Shown here piece after piece: positions 6,779-14,166 of a DNA stretch of 32,372 nt. Origin of the DNA: Cupriavidus sp. BIS7 (GTDB taxonomy: Bacteria; Pseudomonadota; Gammaproteobacteria; Burkholderiales; Burkholderiaceae); assembly GCF_000292345.1 (NCBI RefSeq), contig NZ_ALOU01000086.1:1-32372 (forward strand), written 5' to 3'. Each line of letters opens with the position of its first letter. The stretch's first letter is position 1. The translations under genes were made by a program, and so were the position numbers. The notes beneath the pieces are model-generated. The model worked only from the letters and a program-made list of their open reading frames with translations. It did no database searches and was not told where the DNA came from.

Positions 6779-8206
6779 TCAGTGCGGCTTTGCCGGCATC
6801 TGCAGCGGTACCGGCTGGGTCAGCGTCTCTGGTCGCAGGATTCGATCAAGTTCTTCCTTCGACAACAACCCCTTGCGCAGCACGATCTCATAGACGCTGC
6901 CGCCGGTGGCGTGGGCTTCCTGCGCGACGGCGGTTGCGTTGGCGTAGCCGATGTACGGGTTGAGCGCGGTCACCACGCCGATCGAATTCTCCACGGTGGC
7001 GCGCAGCCTGTCCGCGTTGGCCGTGATGCCCCTGACGCAGCGCTCGGCCAGCGTCAGGCAGCCGTTGCGCAGGTGGCTGACGCTCTTGAACAGGCTATGC
7101 GCGATGATCGGTTCGAACGCGTTGAGTTGAAGCTGTCCGGCCTCGGCCGCAAAGCTGACGGTAACGTCGTTGCCGATGACCTCGAACGCGATCTGGTTCA
7201 CCACTTCGGGAATCACCGGGTTCACCTTGCCAGGCATGATGCTGGAGCCGGCCTGCATGGGCGGCAGGTTGATCTCGCCAAGGCCCGCCCGTGGCCCGCT
7301 GGACAGCAGGCGCAGGTCGTTGCATGTCTTGGAGAGCTTCACGGCCACGCGCTTGAGCACGCCGGAAAGCTGCACGAAAGAGCCGCAGTCTTGCGTGGCC
7401 TCGATCAGGTTAGGGGCGGTTTCCAGCGGAATGCCCGTGATCTCGCGCAGCCGCTTGAGCACCAGCGGCGCATAGGCCGGATGTGCGGTGATGCCGGTTC
7501 CGATCGCCGTGGCGCCAAGGTTGATCTCGCAAATCAGCATCGAGGCCTCGCGCAGGCGCTGCTCGTCTTCGCCCAGCATGACCGCATAGGTGCTGAATTC
7601 CTGGCCCAGCGTCATCGGCACGGCGTCCTGCAACTGCGTACGGCCCATCTTGATGATGTGGGCGAACTCGTCGGCCTTCGCCTCGAAGGCCTGGCGCAGT
7701 ACGGCCATGGCGTCCACGAGTCCGACGATACCGAACCATGTGGCCACCTTGAGCGCGGAGGGGTAGACGTCGTTGGTGCTCTGGCCGATATTGACGTGCT
7801 CGTTCGGATGCAGGTACTGATACTCGCCTTTCTTGTGGCCGAGCAGTTCGAGCGCTCGGTTGGCAATGACCTCGTTGGCATTCATGTTGGTCGAGGTGCC
7901 GGCGCCGCCCTGGATCACGTCGACGACGAACTGATCGTGAAGCGCGCCGGCCATCAGTTCCTTGCAGGCGCCCACGATTGCATCGCAGTGCGGCTGGTCC
8001 AGCAGGCCAAGCTCATGGTTGGCCAGCGCCGCTGCCTGCTTGATCGCGGCCAGTGCCTTGATCAGCTCGGGGTAGATGGAAATCGGGGTGCCCGTGATCG
8101 GGAAATTCTCGACGGCCCGCAGCGTATGGACGCCATAGTAGGCCTCGGCGGGGACTTCGCGGTCGCCAAGCAGGTCGTGTTCGCTTCTGAATTGTCCGGT
8201 GGTCAT
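6779..8206 (-). CDS. aspA: Aspartate ammonia-lyase (aspartase)
   Basis: A 475-residue cytosolic enzyme of the fumarase/aspartase superfamily that converts L-aspartate to fumarate and ammonia. The family signature GSSIMPGKVNP is intact, as are the N-terminal EHDLLGDREVPAEAYYGVHT segment and the TSTNMNANEVIANRA and GRTQLQDAVPMTLGQE blocks typical of AspA rather than class II fumarase. The ATG at 8206 (MTTGQF) follows GAGGAG; an upstream in-frame ATG at 8248 lacks that site and adds residues not typical of the family. It may feed the C4 pool together with pyruvate carboxylase in this window, though the two genes are not linked. Fumarase as an alternative is unlikely. Confidence 0.93.
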   Translation of the reverse strand: MTTGQFRSEHDLLGDREVPAEAYYGVHTLRAVENFPITGTPISIYPELIKALAAIKQAAALANHELGLLDQPHCDAIVGACKELMAGALHDQFVVDVIQGGAGTSTNMNANEVIANRALELLGHKKGEYQYLHPNEHVNIGQSTNDVYPSALKVATWFGIVGLVDAMAVLRQAFEAKADEFAHIIKMGRTQLQDAVPMTLGQEFSTYAVMLGEDEQRLREASMLICEINLGATAIGTGITAHPAYAPLVLKRLREITGIPLETAPNLIEATQDCGSFVQLSGVLKRVAVKLSKTCNDLRLLSSGPRAGLGEINLPPMQAGSSIMPGKVNPVIPEVVNQIAFEVIGNDVTVSFAAEAGQLQLNAFEPIIAHSLFKSVSHLRNGCLTLAERCVRGITANADRLRATVENSIGVVTALNPYIGYANATAVAQEAHATGGSVYEIVLRKGLLSKEELDRILRPETLTQPVPLQMPAKPH

Positions 8207-8370
8207 GGCTGCGCTCCTCGCGAGAACTGGTTTCGACGGTACGGCCAAAGTCTAGTGATTCGGCCATGCCGTCGCCAGAATCCATGCAAAGTTGGTATGG
8301 GCTGCTGCAGGCGACTGAAACTGTTATGCAAAAAACGTATAAAGCCGTTGCCGCTCGGTCGGTGCCAATG

Positions 8371-8397
8371 AAAACAAGGCCGGTCTTGCGACCGGCC
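8371..8397 (-). terminator. Intrinsic terminator after katG
   Basis: GGCCGGTC and GACCGGCC form a perfect 8-bp stem with a TTGC loop (8378-8397). Read leftwards it is followed by TTGTTTTC. It lies 54 bases past the katG stop codon and ahead of aspA on the same strand, so the two genes are probably separate transcripts. Confidence 0.75.
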
Positions 8398-8402
8398 CCA
8401 TT

Positions 8403-8440
8403 CACTGCGGCCTGACACTGTGCCTGACACTGCGGCCTGA
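8403..8440. repeat. Three tandem 12-13 bp repeats after the katG stop codon
   Basis: CACTGCGGCCTGA (8403-8415), CACTGTGCCTGA (8416-8427) and CACTGCGGCCTGA (8428-8440) follow each other without gaps. They lie between the katG stop and its terminator. Slippage is the simplest explanation. Confidence 0.85.
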
Positions 8441-8451
8441 CCGTCGGGCTG

Positions 8452-10632
8452 TCACCTGAGATCGAAGCGGTCCAGGTTCATCACCTTGTTCCACGCTGCC
8501 ACGAAGGCCTGGACGAACTTCTCCTGGCCATCTGTGGCGCCGTAGACCTCGGAGACCGCGCGAAGCTCGGCGTTCGAACCGAAGATCAGGTCAACACGCG
8601 TGCCGGTCCATCTTGGCGCACCTGTCTTGCGGTCGCGTCCTTCAAACAGGTCCATGTCTTCCGATACGGGCTTCCATTCCGTAGCCATGTCGAGCAGATT
8701 CACGAAGAAGTCGTTGGTCAGCGCGCCAGGGCGATTCGTGAAGACACCATGCTGAGACTTGCCAAAATTGGCGTCGAGCGCGCGCATGCCGCCCACCAGT
8801 GCTGTCATCTCCGGCACCGTAAGCTTCAGCAACTGGGCCTTGTCCACCAGCAATGCCTCGGCGCGGATCGGGAGCTTCCCCTTCATGTAGTTGCGGAAGC
8901 CATCGGCGATTGGTTCGAGCACAACCATGGCGTCCAGATCGGTCTTCTCCTGCGACGCATCCATACGGCCGGGCGAAAACGGCACCGTGACGTTGTGGCC
9001 GCCATTCTTGGCCGCCTGCTCGACGCCAGCGCATCCGGCCAGCACGATCATGTCGGCCATCGAGACCTTCTTGCCGCCACTCTGGGCCTTGTTGAAATCG
9101 CCCTGGATGCCCTCCAGCGTGGCCAGCACCTTCGCAAGTTCCGGAGGCTGGTTGGCATCCCAGTCCTTCTGCGGTGCCAGGCGGATGCGCGCACCGTTGG
9201 CGCCGCCGCGCTTGTCCGAGCCACGGAAGGTCGATGCCGATGCCCACGCCGTCGACACCAGTTGCGGGACGGTCAGCCCCGACGCCAGCACCTTGGCCTT
9301 GAGCGCGGCCACATCCTGCGCGTCGATCAGCGGGTGATCTACGGCCGGGATCGGGTCTTGCCAGAGCAGTTCTTCCTTCGGAACATCCGGGCCAAGGTAG
9401 CGTGCGCGCGGCCCCATGTCGCGGTGGGTCAGCTTGAACCATGCGCGGGCAAACGCGTCGGCCATCTCCTGCGGATTCTCATAGAAGCGGCGCGAGATCT
9501 TCTCGTAGATCGGATCGAACCGCAGCGAGAGGTCGGTCGTCAGCATGGCCGGCGAACGGCGCTTGGACGGATCGGCCGGGTCGGGCACCGTGCCGGCGCC
9601 TGCGCCGCCCTTGGGTGTCCATTGATTTGCGCCAGCGGGGCTCTTCGTCAGTTCCCATTCGTATTCGAACAGGTGCTTGAAGTAGTCGTTGCTCCACTTC
9701 GTCGGCGTGGTGGTCCAGATGACCTCCAGTCCGCTGCCGATGGCGTCGCCGCCCTTGCCGGTGCCAAAACTGCTGCGCCAGCCAAGCCCCTGTTCCTCAA
9801 GGCCGGCAGCCTCGGGCTCGGGCCCCACATGGGACACGGGGCCGGCGCCGTGCGTCTTGCCGAACGCGTGGCCGCCCGCGATCAGCGCTACCGTCTCTTC
9901 GTCGTTCATCGCCATGCGGCGGAACGTCTCACGGATATCGATCGCTGCGGCAAGTGGGTCTGGATTGCCATTCGGGCCTTCCGGATTCACATAGATCAGG
10001 CCCATCTGGACTGCCGCCAGCGGATTTTCGAGGTCACGCTTGCCGCTGTAGCGCTTGTCCTCCAGCCACACGGATTCGTTCCCCCAATAGACAGACTCGT
10101 CCGACTCGTAGACGTCCTCGCGCCCGCCGCCATAGCCGAATGTCTTGAAACCCATCGACTCCAGCGCCACGTTGCCGGTCAGCACGATCAGGTCAGCCCA
10201 CGAAATCTTACGGCCGTACTTCTGCTTGATCGGCCAGATCAGCCTGCGTGCCTTGTCCAGGCCGACGTTGTCCGGCCAGCTGCTGGTCGGTGCAAAGCGC
10301 TGCTGGCCTGCACCGGCGCCACCGCGCCCGTCGCCAATGCGATAGGTGCCTGCGGCATGCCATGCCATGCGGATGAACAACGGACCGTAGTGTCCAAAGT
10401 CTGCCGGCCACCACGGTTGAGAATCAGTCATCAACGCCTGCAGATCTTTCTTCACGGCGGCCAGGTCAAGGCTGTTGAACTCCTTCGCGTAGTCGAAGGC
10501 TTCGCCCATCGGATCGGACAATGAGGAGTTCTGGCGCAGAATGTGCAGATTCAGCCGCTCTGGCCACCACTCCTGGAGCGCCCGGCCGGCGCCTGCGGGA
10601 TGAAGAAACGGGCACTTTGCTTCAGTTGTCAT
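8452..10632 (-). CDS. katG: Catalase-peroxidase KatG
   Basis: A 726-residue bifunctional heme enzyme that disproportionates H2O2 and has broad peroxidase activity. The distal site Arg88-Trp91-His92 (RMAWHAAGTYR) is present, together with Tyr214 (LIYVNPEGPNG) and Met240, which with Trp91 form the covalent adduct needed for catalase activity. The proximal heme ligand is His255 in GGHAFGKTHG. The second, heme-free domain is complete, so length is normal. The ATG at 10632 follows AAAGGAG; a longer frame from 10683 would bury this site. The 284-bp region upstream is shared with the divergent YbaK-like gene. OxyR control is usual for katG in related bacteria, but I could not find a convincing OxyR site. 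Confidence 0.97.
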   Translation of the reverse strand: MTTEAKCPFLHPAGAGRALQEWWPERLNLHILRQNSSLSDPMGEAFDYAKEFNSLDLAAVKKDLQALMTDSQPWWPADFGHYGPLFIRMAWHAAGTYRIGDGRGGAGAGQQRFAPTSSWPDNVGLDKARRLIWPIKQKYGRKISWADLIVLTGNVALESMGFKTFGYGGGREDVYESDESVYWGNESVWLEDKRYSGKRDLENPLAAVQMGLIYVNPEGPNGNPDPLAAAIDIRETFRRMAMNDEETVALIAGGHAFGKTHGAGPVSHVGPEPEAAGLEEQGLGWRSSFGTGKGGDAIGSGLEVIWTTTPTKWSNDYFKHLFEYEWELTKSPAGANQWTPKGGAGAGTVPDPADPSKRRSPAMLTTDLSLRFDPIYEKISRRFYENPQEMADAFARAWFKLTHRDMGPRARYLGPDVPKEELLWQDPIPAVDHPLIDAQDVAALKAKVLASGLTVPQLVSTAWASASTFRGSDKRGGANGARIRLAPQKDWDANQPPELAKVLATLEGIQGDFNKAQSGGKKVSMADMIVLAGCAGVEQAAKNGGHNVTVPFSPGRMDASQEKTDLDAMVVLEPIADGFRNYMKGKLPIRAEALLVDKAQLLKLTVPEMTALVGGMRALDANFGKSQHGVFTNRPGALTNDFFVNLLDMATEWKPVSEDMDLFEGRDRKTGAPRWTGTRVDLIFGSNAELRAVSEVYGATDGQEKFVQAFVAAWNKVMNLDRFDLR

Positions 10633-10916
10633 GCGAATCTCCTTTGGTCGCTTGAACTCAACGAAACACCATGCTGTAACCATTCGCCACGACGCGGGCC
10701 CATGTGAAGAAGCGCCTTTGGAGGCAAGTCCGAATCGGACGTCACAGTTGACCTAACCATGCTAGGACGTGATGCCGACGTACCGAAGGAATTAAAGCTG
10801 CCCGCGGCAATCTGGACGTACCCCGATTGCTCCGGATGGCTCTGTGGTCCGGCGAGACTTCTATAGTGAATAGCATTCGAACAACTGTCGCGATGAGCGC
10901 GTCGGAGGATGCAATC
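10633..10916. other. Divergent intergenic region katG / YbaK-like gene
   Basis: No gene of convincing quality lies here. It must hold both promoters. A short inverted repeat CCTA-N7-TAGG (10752-10766) and a TATAGT hexamer (10862-10867) are the only notable sites, and neither can be assigned to a regulator. Confidence 0.4.
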
Positions 10917-11390
10917 ATGGCCGTGGCTACCACGCTGGCAAGATGCCTTCGCAACAAGCAAACCCGGTTTGAAACCGTACATCGCCCCGGCAGCCCGGGG
11001 AGCCCAGCCGCCGTGCCGGCCGAATACGTTCCCGGAGACCGGCTGGCCAGAACAGTCCTGCTGGAAGATCAGCGGGGATACGTTGCGGCGGTCATTCCCT
11101 CCACGCATCACCTGAAACTGGCGGAAATCTGCGCACAGACGGGCCGAAAGCTGACGCTCGCCCACGAATGCGGCGTGCGTGAAGTCTTCAGGGACTGCAG
11201 TCTTGGGGCGATCCCGCCGGTCTGCATGGCATATGGCACGCAGACCTGGCTAGACGACAGCCTGCTGACGCATTCCGACGTCTACTTCGAGGCAGGAGAC
11301 CAGCAGGAACTCGTGCACATGAGCACCGATCAGTTCGCCGACCTGATGGCTGACGCGCGGCTTGGGCATTTTGCGCACCGGGACATGTAG
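10917..11390 (+). CDS. YbaK/EbsC-type aminoacyl-tRNA deacylase-like protein
   Basis: A 157-residue single-domain protein of the YbaK/ProX/INS editing family. The pattern is visible across the protein: the strand RTVLLEDQRGYVAAVIPSTHHL, then AHECGVREVFRDCSLGAIPPVC (the loop region where this family lines its pocket), then TWLDDSLLTHSDVYFEAGDQQELVHMS. Family members hydrolyse mis-charged tRNAs such as Cys-tRNAPro or Ala-tRNAPro; the exact substrate here is unknown. The ATG at 10917 is preferred because CGGAGGA lies seven bases upstream. In-frame starts at 10893 and 10827 are possible but lack a comparable site. It stands alone, divergent from katG. Confidence 0.8.
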   Translation: MAVATTLARCLRNKQTRFETVHRPGSPGSPAAVPAEYVPGDRLARTVLLEDQRGYVAAVIPSTHHLKLAEICAQTGRKLTLAHECGVREVFRDCSLGAIPPVCMAYGTQTWLDDSLLTHSDVYFEAGDQQELVHMSTDQFADLMADARLGHFAHRDM

Positions 11391-11548
11391 CGCAGGGAAG
11401 GGGGGAGGTTGCCGGCGGCGCGTGATGGGGTGATGCGGGCGCCACGTTTTTGCGTGCACAGGGATTGCGGTATAGCTCGATGGCAGGGTGGGCGCCTTTT
11501 CCGGGCTGGGCCCACAATAGGCGGCATTCTGCCAAGGAGTGTCAAACC

Positions 11549-11968
11549 ATGAGCACGCTGCGTCCAGACTTCACCATCGAGTCCATCCACGAACGCCAGC
11601 GGGGAATGCTGCCCGACTTGCTTGGCGTGCGCGTCCTCGCGCTCACACAAGGCACGCTGACCGCGGAGCTCCAAATTCGGCCCCAGTTGCTGGCGCCTAA
11701 CGGATTTCTGCACGCGGCAACGGTGATCGGGCTTGCCGACACTAGCTGTGGCTACGCGTGCCTGGCCCACCTGTCAGACCAAACCCCCAACTTCACGACG
11801 ATCGAACTCAAGAGCAACTTCCTCGGAACGTGTCGCGAGGGAACGATCCGGGCCGTCGCAACGGCCGTCCATCTGGGGCGAAGCACCCATGTCTGGGATG
11901 CCACGGTATTCGATCCCACCGGCCGTACGATGGCGCTGTTCCGTTGTACGCAGATGCTGCTGCGGTAG
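11549..11968 (+). CDS. PaaI-type hotdog-fold thioesterase
   Basis: A 139-residue hotdog-fold protein. The central helix motif NGFLHAATVIGLADTSCGYA, with His and Asp placed as in PaaI/YbdB-type acyl-CoA thioesterases, and the strand TIELKSNFLGTCREGTIRAVA are characteristic. Such enzymes hydrolyse aromatic or short acyl-CoAs, often as housekeeping or phenylacetate-pathway proofreading. No phenylacetate genes lie nearby, so the substrate is open. The ATG at 11549 follows AAGGAG nine bases away; the longer in-frame start at 11450 has no good ribosome site. It is convergent with the PAS-domain gene, 47 bp apart. Confidence 0.85.
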   Translation: MSTLRPDFTIESIHERQRGMLPDLLGVRVLALTQGTLTAELQIRPQLLAPNGFLHAATVIGLADTSCGYACLAHLSDQTPNFTTIELKSNFLGTCREGTIRAVATAVHLGRSTHVWDATVFDPTGRTMALFRCTQMLLR

Positions 11969-12015
11969 GGCTGCAAGGAGAATCCGCCCGTCAGTGTTTG
12001 TGATGCGGCCCGCCA

Positions 12016-12420
12016 CTAGGCGGCACCCTGGGCCCGCTCACGCTCGACCCGCTCCGTGACATCCCGCGCAACGGCGACCGAGCCGACAGGTTTGCCGTTT
12101 GCATCGCTGACAAGCGCGAATGTCATCTCCACGAAACGCTTGCTTCCGTCCTTGTGGATGGCTTTCGTCAATGTCGGCTTGCCGGATAAGCGGGTCTTGC
12201 CTGACTGGATGGCCGCTTCAAACCCCCGCCAGTGTGCGGGCCGCAGACGCTCCGGGATGATCAGATCAAGACTCTGTCCCAACGCCTCGTCGGCCCGGTA
12301 TCCAAACAGGTCCGCCGCCGCCTGGTTCCAGCCTCCAATGCGCCCATCCGTATCGGCAAATATGAGTGCATCGGCAAGCTGCTCAAGGATCAGCGCCGCC
12401 GAGTCCGTTGACATTGTCAT
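12016..12420 (-). CDS. Single PAS-domain protein
   Basis: A 134-residue protein consisting almost wholly of one PAS domain: LEQLADALIFADTDGRIGGWNQAAADLFGYRADEALGQ, then the PERLRP and HKDGSKRFVEMTFALV strands, then the closing VAVARDVTERVERER that usually leads into an output domain. No output domain follows; the protein stops shortly after, so it may act as a free sensor or partner. Ligand type cannot be read. The start is uncertain. ATG 12420 is preferred because a stable hairpin (12452-12480) occupies the region just upstream; a GTG at 12510 would give 164 residues running through that hairpin. Confidence 0.82.
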   Translation of the reverse strand: MTMSTDSAALILEQLADALIFADTDGRIGGWNQAAADLFGYRADEALGQSLDLIIPERLRPAHWRGFEAAIQSGKTRLSGKPTLTKAIHKDGSKRFVEMTFALVSDANGKPVGSVAVARDVTERVERERAQGAA

Positions 12421-12451
12421 GGTGGTATCCGCTCCGGAGGGTGAGCTTCGT

Positions 12452-12480
12452 GAGGGGGCTTCCATCGCCGGAAGCCCCTC
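12452..12480 (-). other. Stable hairpin ahead of the PAS gene
   Basis: GGGGCTTCC and GGAAGCCCC form a 9-bp perfect core with an ATCGCC loop and flanking GA/TC pairs (one G bulged). It lies between the small membrane protein gene and the PAS gene, both leftward. There is no T tract on either side, so it may be a leader structure, a processing site or a weak terminator. Confidence 0.5.
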
Positions 12481-12531
12481 ATCATTTGGGGGATTCTGCC
12501 AGCTTTGCACCGTGAATCGTAGGCTTGGCGC

Positions 12532-12870
12532 TCATGTGAAATTAACGATCCATTCGTAAACAGTCAGCGCCACCATCGCGAGCAGTGGTGCAAAGCACAG
12601 CCGGCGACGCAATTTCCGCGCGGGATGCGTCCAGACAGCCCGGATCGCCAGGCTACACGCCACAATCCAAAGTCCTGCTCCAACAAGGTAGTTCCGCAGG
12701 CTGTCATACATCCAGAGGTTTGCCGCCGGTCCGGCCGCGCCAAACGGATAGCGTTGGGGAAATTCCCATGCTTCCCCTGCATCCATCGCCATGATCACAA
12801 TTACCGCGAAAAGCGCGGCTGAGGCCGACCACTTCTTAATACATGACGACGAGGTCGATGTCTTTTGCAT
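12532..12870 (-). CDS. Small three-helix membrane protein overlapping the L,D-transpeptidase-like gene
   Basis: A 112-residue protein from ATG 12870 (118 from a TTG at 12888). Three likely membrane segments are seen: about 15-30 (SASAALFAVIVIMAM), 60-78 (LVGAGLWIVACSLAIRAV) and 91-108 (LCFAPLLAMVALTVYEWI). A basic loop HPARKLRRR lies before the last, suggesting it is cytoplasmic. The first helix ends in a charged, aromatic stretch (DAGEAWEFPQRYPFG) that is probably periplasmic. Its start overlaps the end of the upstream gene by 35 bp in another frame, implying translational coupling. I recognise no family. Position and topology fit an immunity or accessory protein for the enzyme upstream, which is inference. 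Confidence 0.65.
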   Translation of the reverse strand: MQKTSTSSSCIKKWSASAALFAVIVIMAMDAGEAWEFPQRYPFGAAGPAANLWMYDSLRNYLVGAGLWIVACSLAIRAVWTHPARKLRRRLCFAPLLAMVALTVYEWIVNFT

Positions 12871-13450
12871 AATAAATGAACTCGCCAATGAAGCTGTCCA
12901 TCGAGGCTGTCAGATCAATGCAACCGTGCGAGCCCGGCACCCAGCCACCATGGATCGAGAAATCTGAACGGCCATAGGTTCTTGTTCCCGGCAGCGGGTC
13001 CAGCCAGATACGGTGATGTCCCCACGCCATTGGACCCGATGGGAACGGGCCCATTTTTACGATTGCAAGAAGCTTCCGGATGAGAGTGACTTCGTCCCAT
13101 CGTTCCATCCTGCCTTGGCGCGCCTTGTAGCGACCGGCCGGGATCGGACCTACGTTACGTTCCGCCTGATGTTCGGGGCCCGAATATCCTTTCTTGCCGG
13201 AGGTAGCAGGCCATTGGCGATAAACCTGCCCATTCTCCAGCCACACCAGGACTACGCCATTAAAAAGCAGGGAAGCTTCGCGCATGTCTATGCGCCGAGA
13301 GGTTTCCTCCAGATTTAGCATCCGGACCAAATTGCGAGTGGACAGATCGTACGTCCAGCTTGTTCGCATTTGCGCAACCGATCTTAGTTCGGACTGCAAA
13401 CTCGGATCGCTATCAATCACGCTGCAGATTCGCTCAGCACTCATTCGCAT
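12836..13450 (-). CDS. L,D-transpeptidase-like protein resembling Tlde1/DUF2778 effectors
   Basis: A 204-residue protein without signal peptide or membrane segment. After about 28 residues comes TSWTYDLSTRNL, like the opening of DUF2778/Tlde1 proteins, then RNVGPIPAGRYKA (99-110) and the catalytic motif FSIHGGWVPGSHGCIDL with His167, Ser174, His175, Gly176 and Cys177. The SHGC core is that of YkuD L,D-transpeptidases, but the short His-to-Cys spacing of ten residues and missing export signal fit the type VI secretion effector Tlde1 group better than housekeeping Ldt enzymes. The expected action is cleavage or exchange of peptidoglycan tetrapeptides. The ATG at 13450 follows AGGGGA. The small membrane protein overlaps its 3' end. 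No secretion genes lie in the window. Confidence 0.75.
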   Translation of the reverse strand: MRMSAERICSVIDSDPSLQSELRSVAQMRTSWTYDLSTRNLVRMLNLEETSRRIDMREASLLFNGVVLVWLENGQVYRQWPATSGKKGYSGPEHQAERNVGPIPAGRYKARQGRMERWDEVTLIRKLLAIVKMGPFPSGPMAWGHHRIWLDPLPGTRTYGRSDFSIHGGWVPGSHGCIDLTASMDSFIGEFIYYAKDIDLVVMY

Positions 13451-13861
13451 GTTTTCCCCTGGTTGATGACGTCATGGTCAGCCCTCCAACGTTCGAGTGG
13501 CCCCGCCATTTGTGCATCACGCGCTACAAGGCGCAATCGGAGAACCTTGGATTTGCATGAGATTTATCTCAGCCCGGTTGCCCGTTGAGCGGTGCACATT
13601 GCAGCACTTACATTCCATTCGCTTGGAAACCACGTTTCACCGTTGCAATCGCGAATTTCAACATTGCAATATCTGCCGACCACGCGCTTTCGGAAAAAAT
13701 CCTGCGAAATCAATGGGACAAGCCCGTCACGGTGACGTGGTCTGCTTTTTGCTCTTTCAGCCTCAACACGTGTGCGGGGAATTGCGCACGCAAATCCATT
13801 GCCGATCCCGCCATCGCCTTTTGCCGACGGCGAGAGACCACGGGTTGAACAGGAACGCTTG
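13451..13861. other. Gene-poor, relatively AT-rich region upstream of the L,D-transpeptidase-like gene
   Basis: No convincing gene. It carries a perfect 10-bp palindrome ATGACGTCAT (13466-13475), which sits 16 bases upstream of the leftward gene start, and an inverted repeat TGAGAT-TT-ATCTCA (13558-13571). Several TTGCA-containing short repeats occur between 13590 and 13680. A rightward frame 13585-13848 (TTG start, 87 residues) has a protein-like composition but no ribosome site or recognisable motif. The composition differs from the GC-rich neighbours, as expected for acquired DNA or a decayed gene. Confidence 0.5.
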
Positions 13862-14062
13862 ATGACGTACTACGGACAAAGCAAGACAGGCGCGGATGGC
13901 GCGTCTGGCGATGATGGGAACAAGCGGCATTTGCTCGATATGCCGAACCAGCGCGGGGATGGCGCCAAGCCGCTCCCGAAGCGTTCGAACTGGGCCTGGG
14001 CAGTTGGCAGGGCGCATTACGACTGGATGGAGGCGCACTCTCCATCTTCCAGCTACGACTGA
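13862..14062 (+). CDS. Hypothetical small protein, 66 residues
   Basis: ATG at 13862 is preceded by AGGA seven bases away. The product is hydrophilic: MTYYGQSKTGADG at the start, a Gly/Asp-rich stretch, a basic KPLPKRSNWAWAVGRAHYDW segment and a polar end. No membrane segment, signal or known motif is seen. It lies 104 bp ahead of the pyruvate carboxylase start on the same strand. It could be real or chance; the ribosome site and the aromatic-rich segment favour real. Confidence 0.35.
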   Translation: MTYYGQSKTGADGASGDDGNKRHLLDMPNQRGDGAKPLPKRSNWAWAVGRAHYDWMEAHSPSSSYD

Positions 14063-14166
14063 TTTCTGACTTCGCCGGCGGGGCAGAGCTTGCCTGACGC
14101 CGTATCTTTGACCTCGGGCCATGCCGTGTCTTTTCCGCGTGGCCCGTTAGCCTGGTTCGTACGCCC

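Noticed and set aside
6782..8371. Long open frame antisense to aspA
   Set aside because: Same reason: complementary to a complete, well-conserved enzyme gene and without domain features.
8749..10524. Long open frame antisense to katG
   Set aside because: It lies within an intact katG and gives an Arg/His-rich product without motifs, typical of antisense shadows in GC-rich DNA.
10752..10867. Possible OxyR site upstream of katG
   Set aside because: CCTA-N7-TAGG has the right spacing but not the ATAG/CTAT bases, and the TATAGTGAATAG stretch matches only part of the motif.
13585..13848. 87-residue rightward frame with TTG start
   Set aside because: The composition is protein-like, but there is no ribosome site and no recognisable motif.
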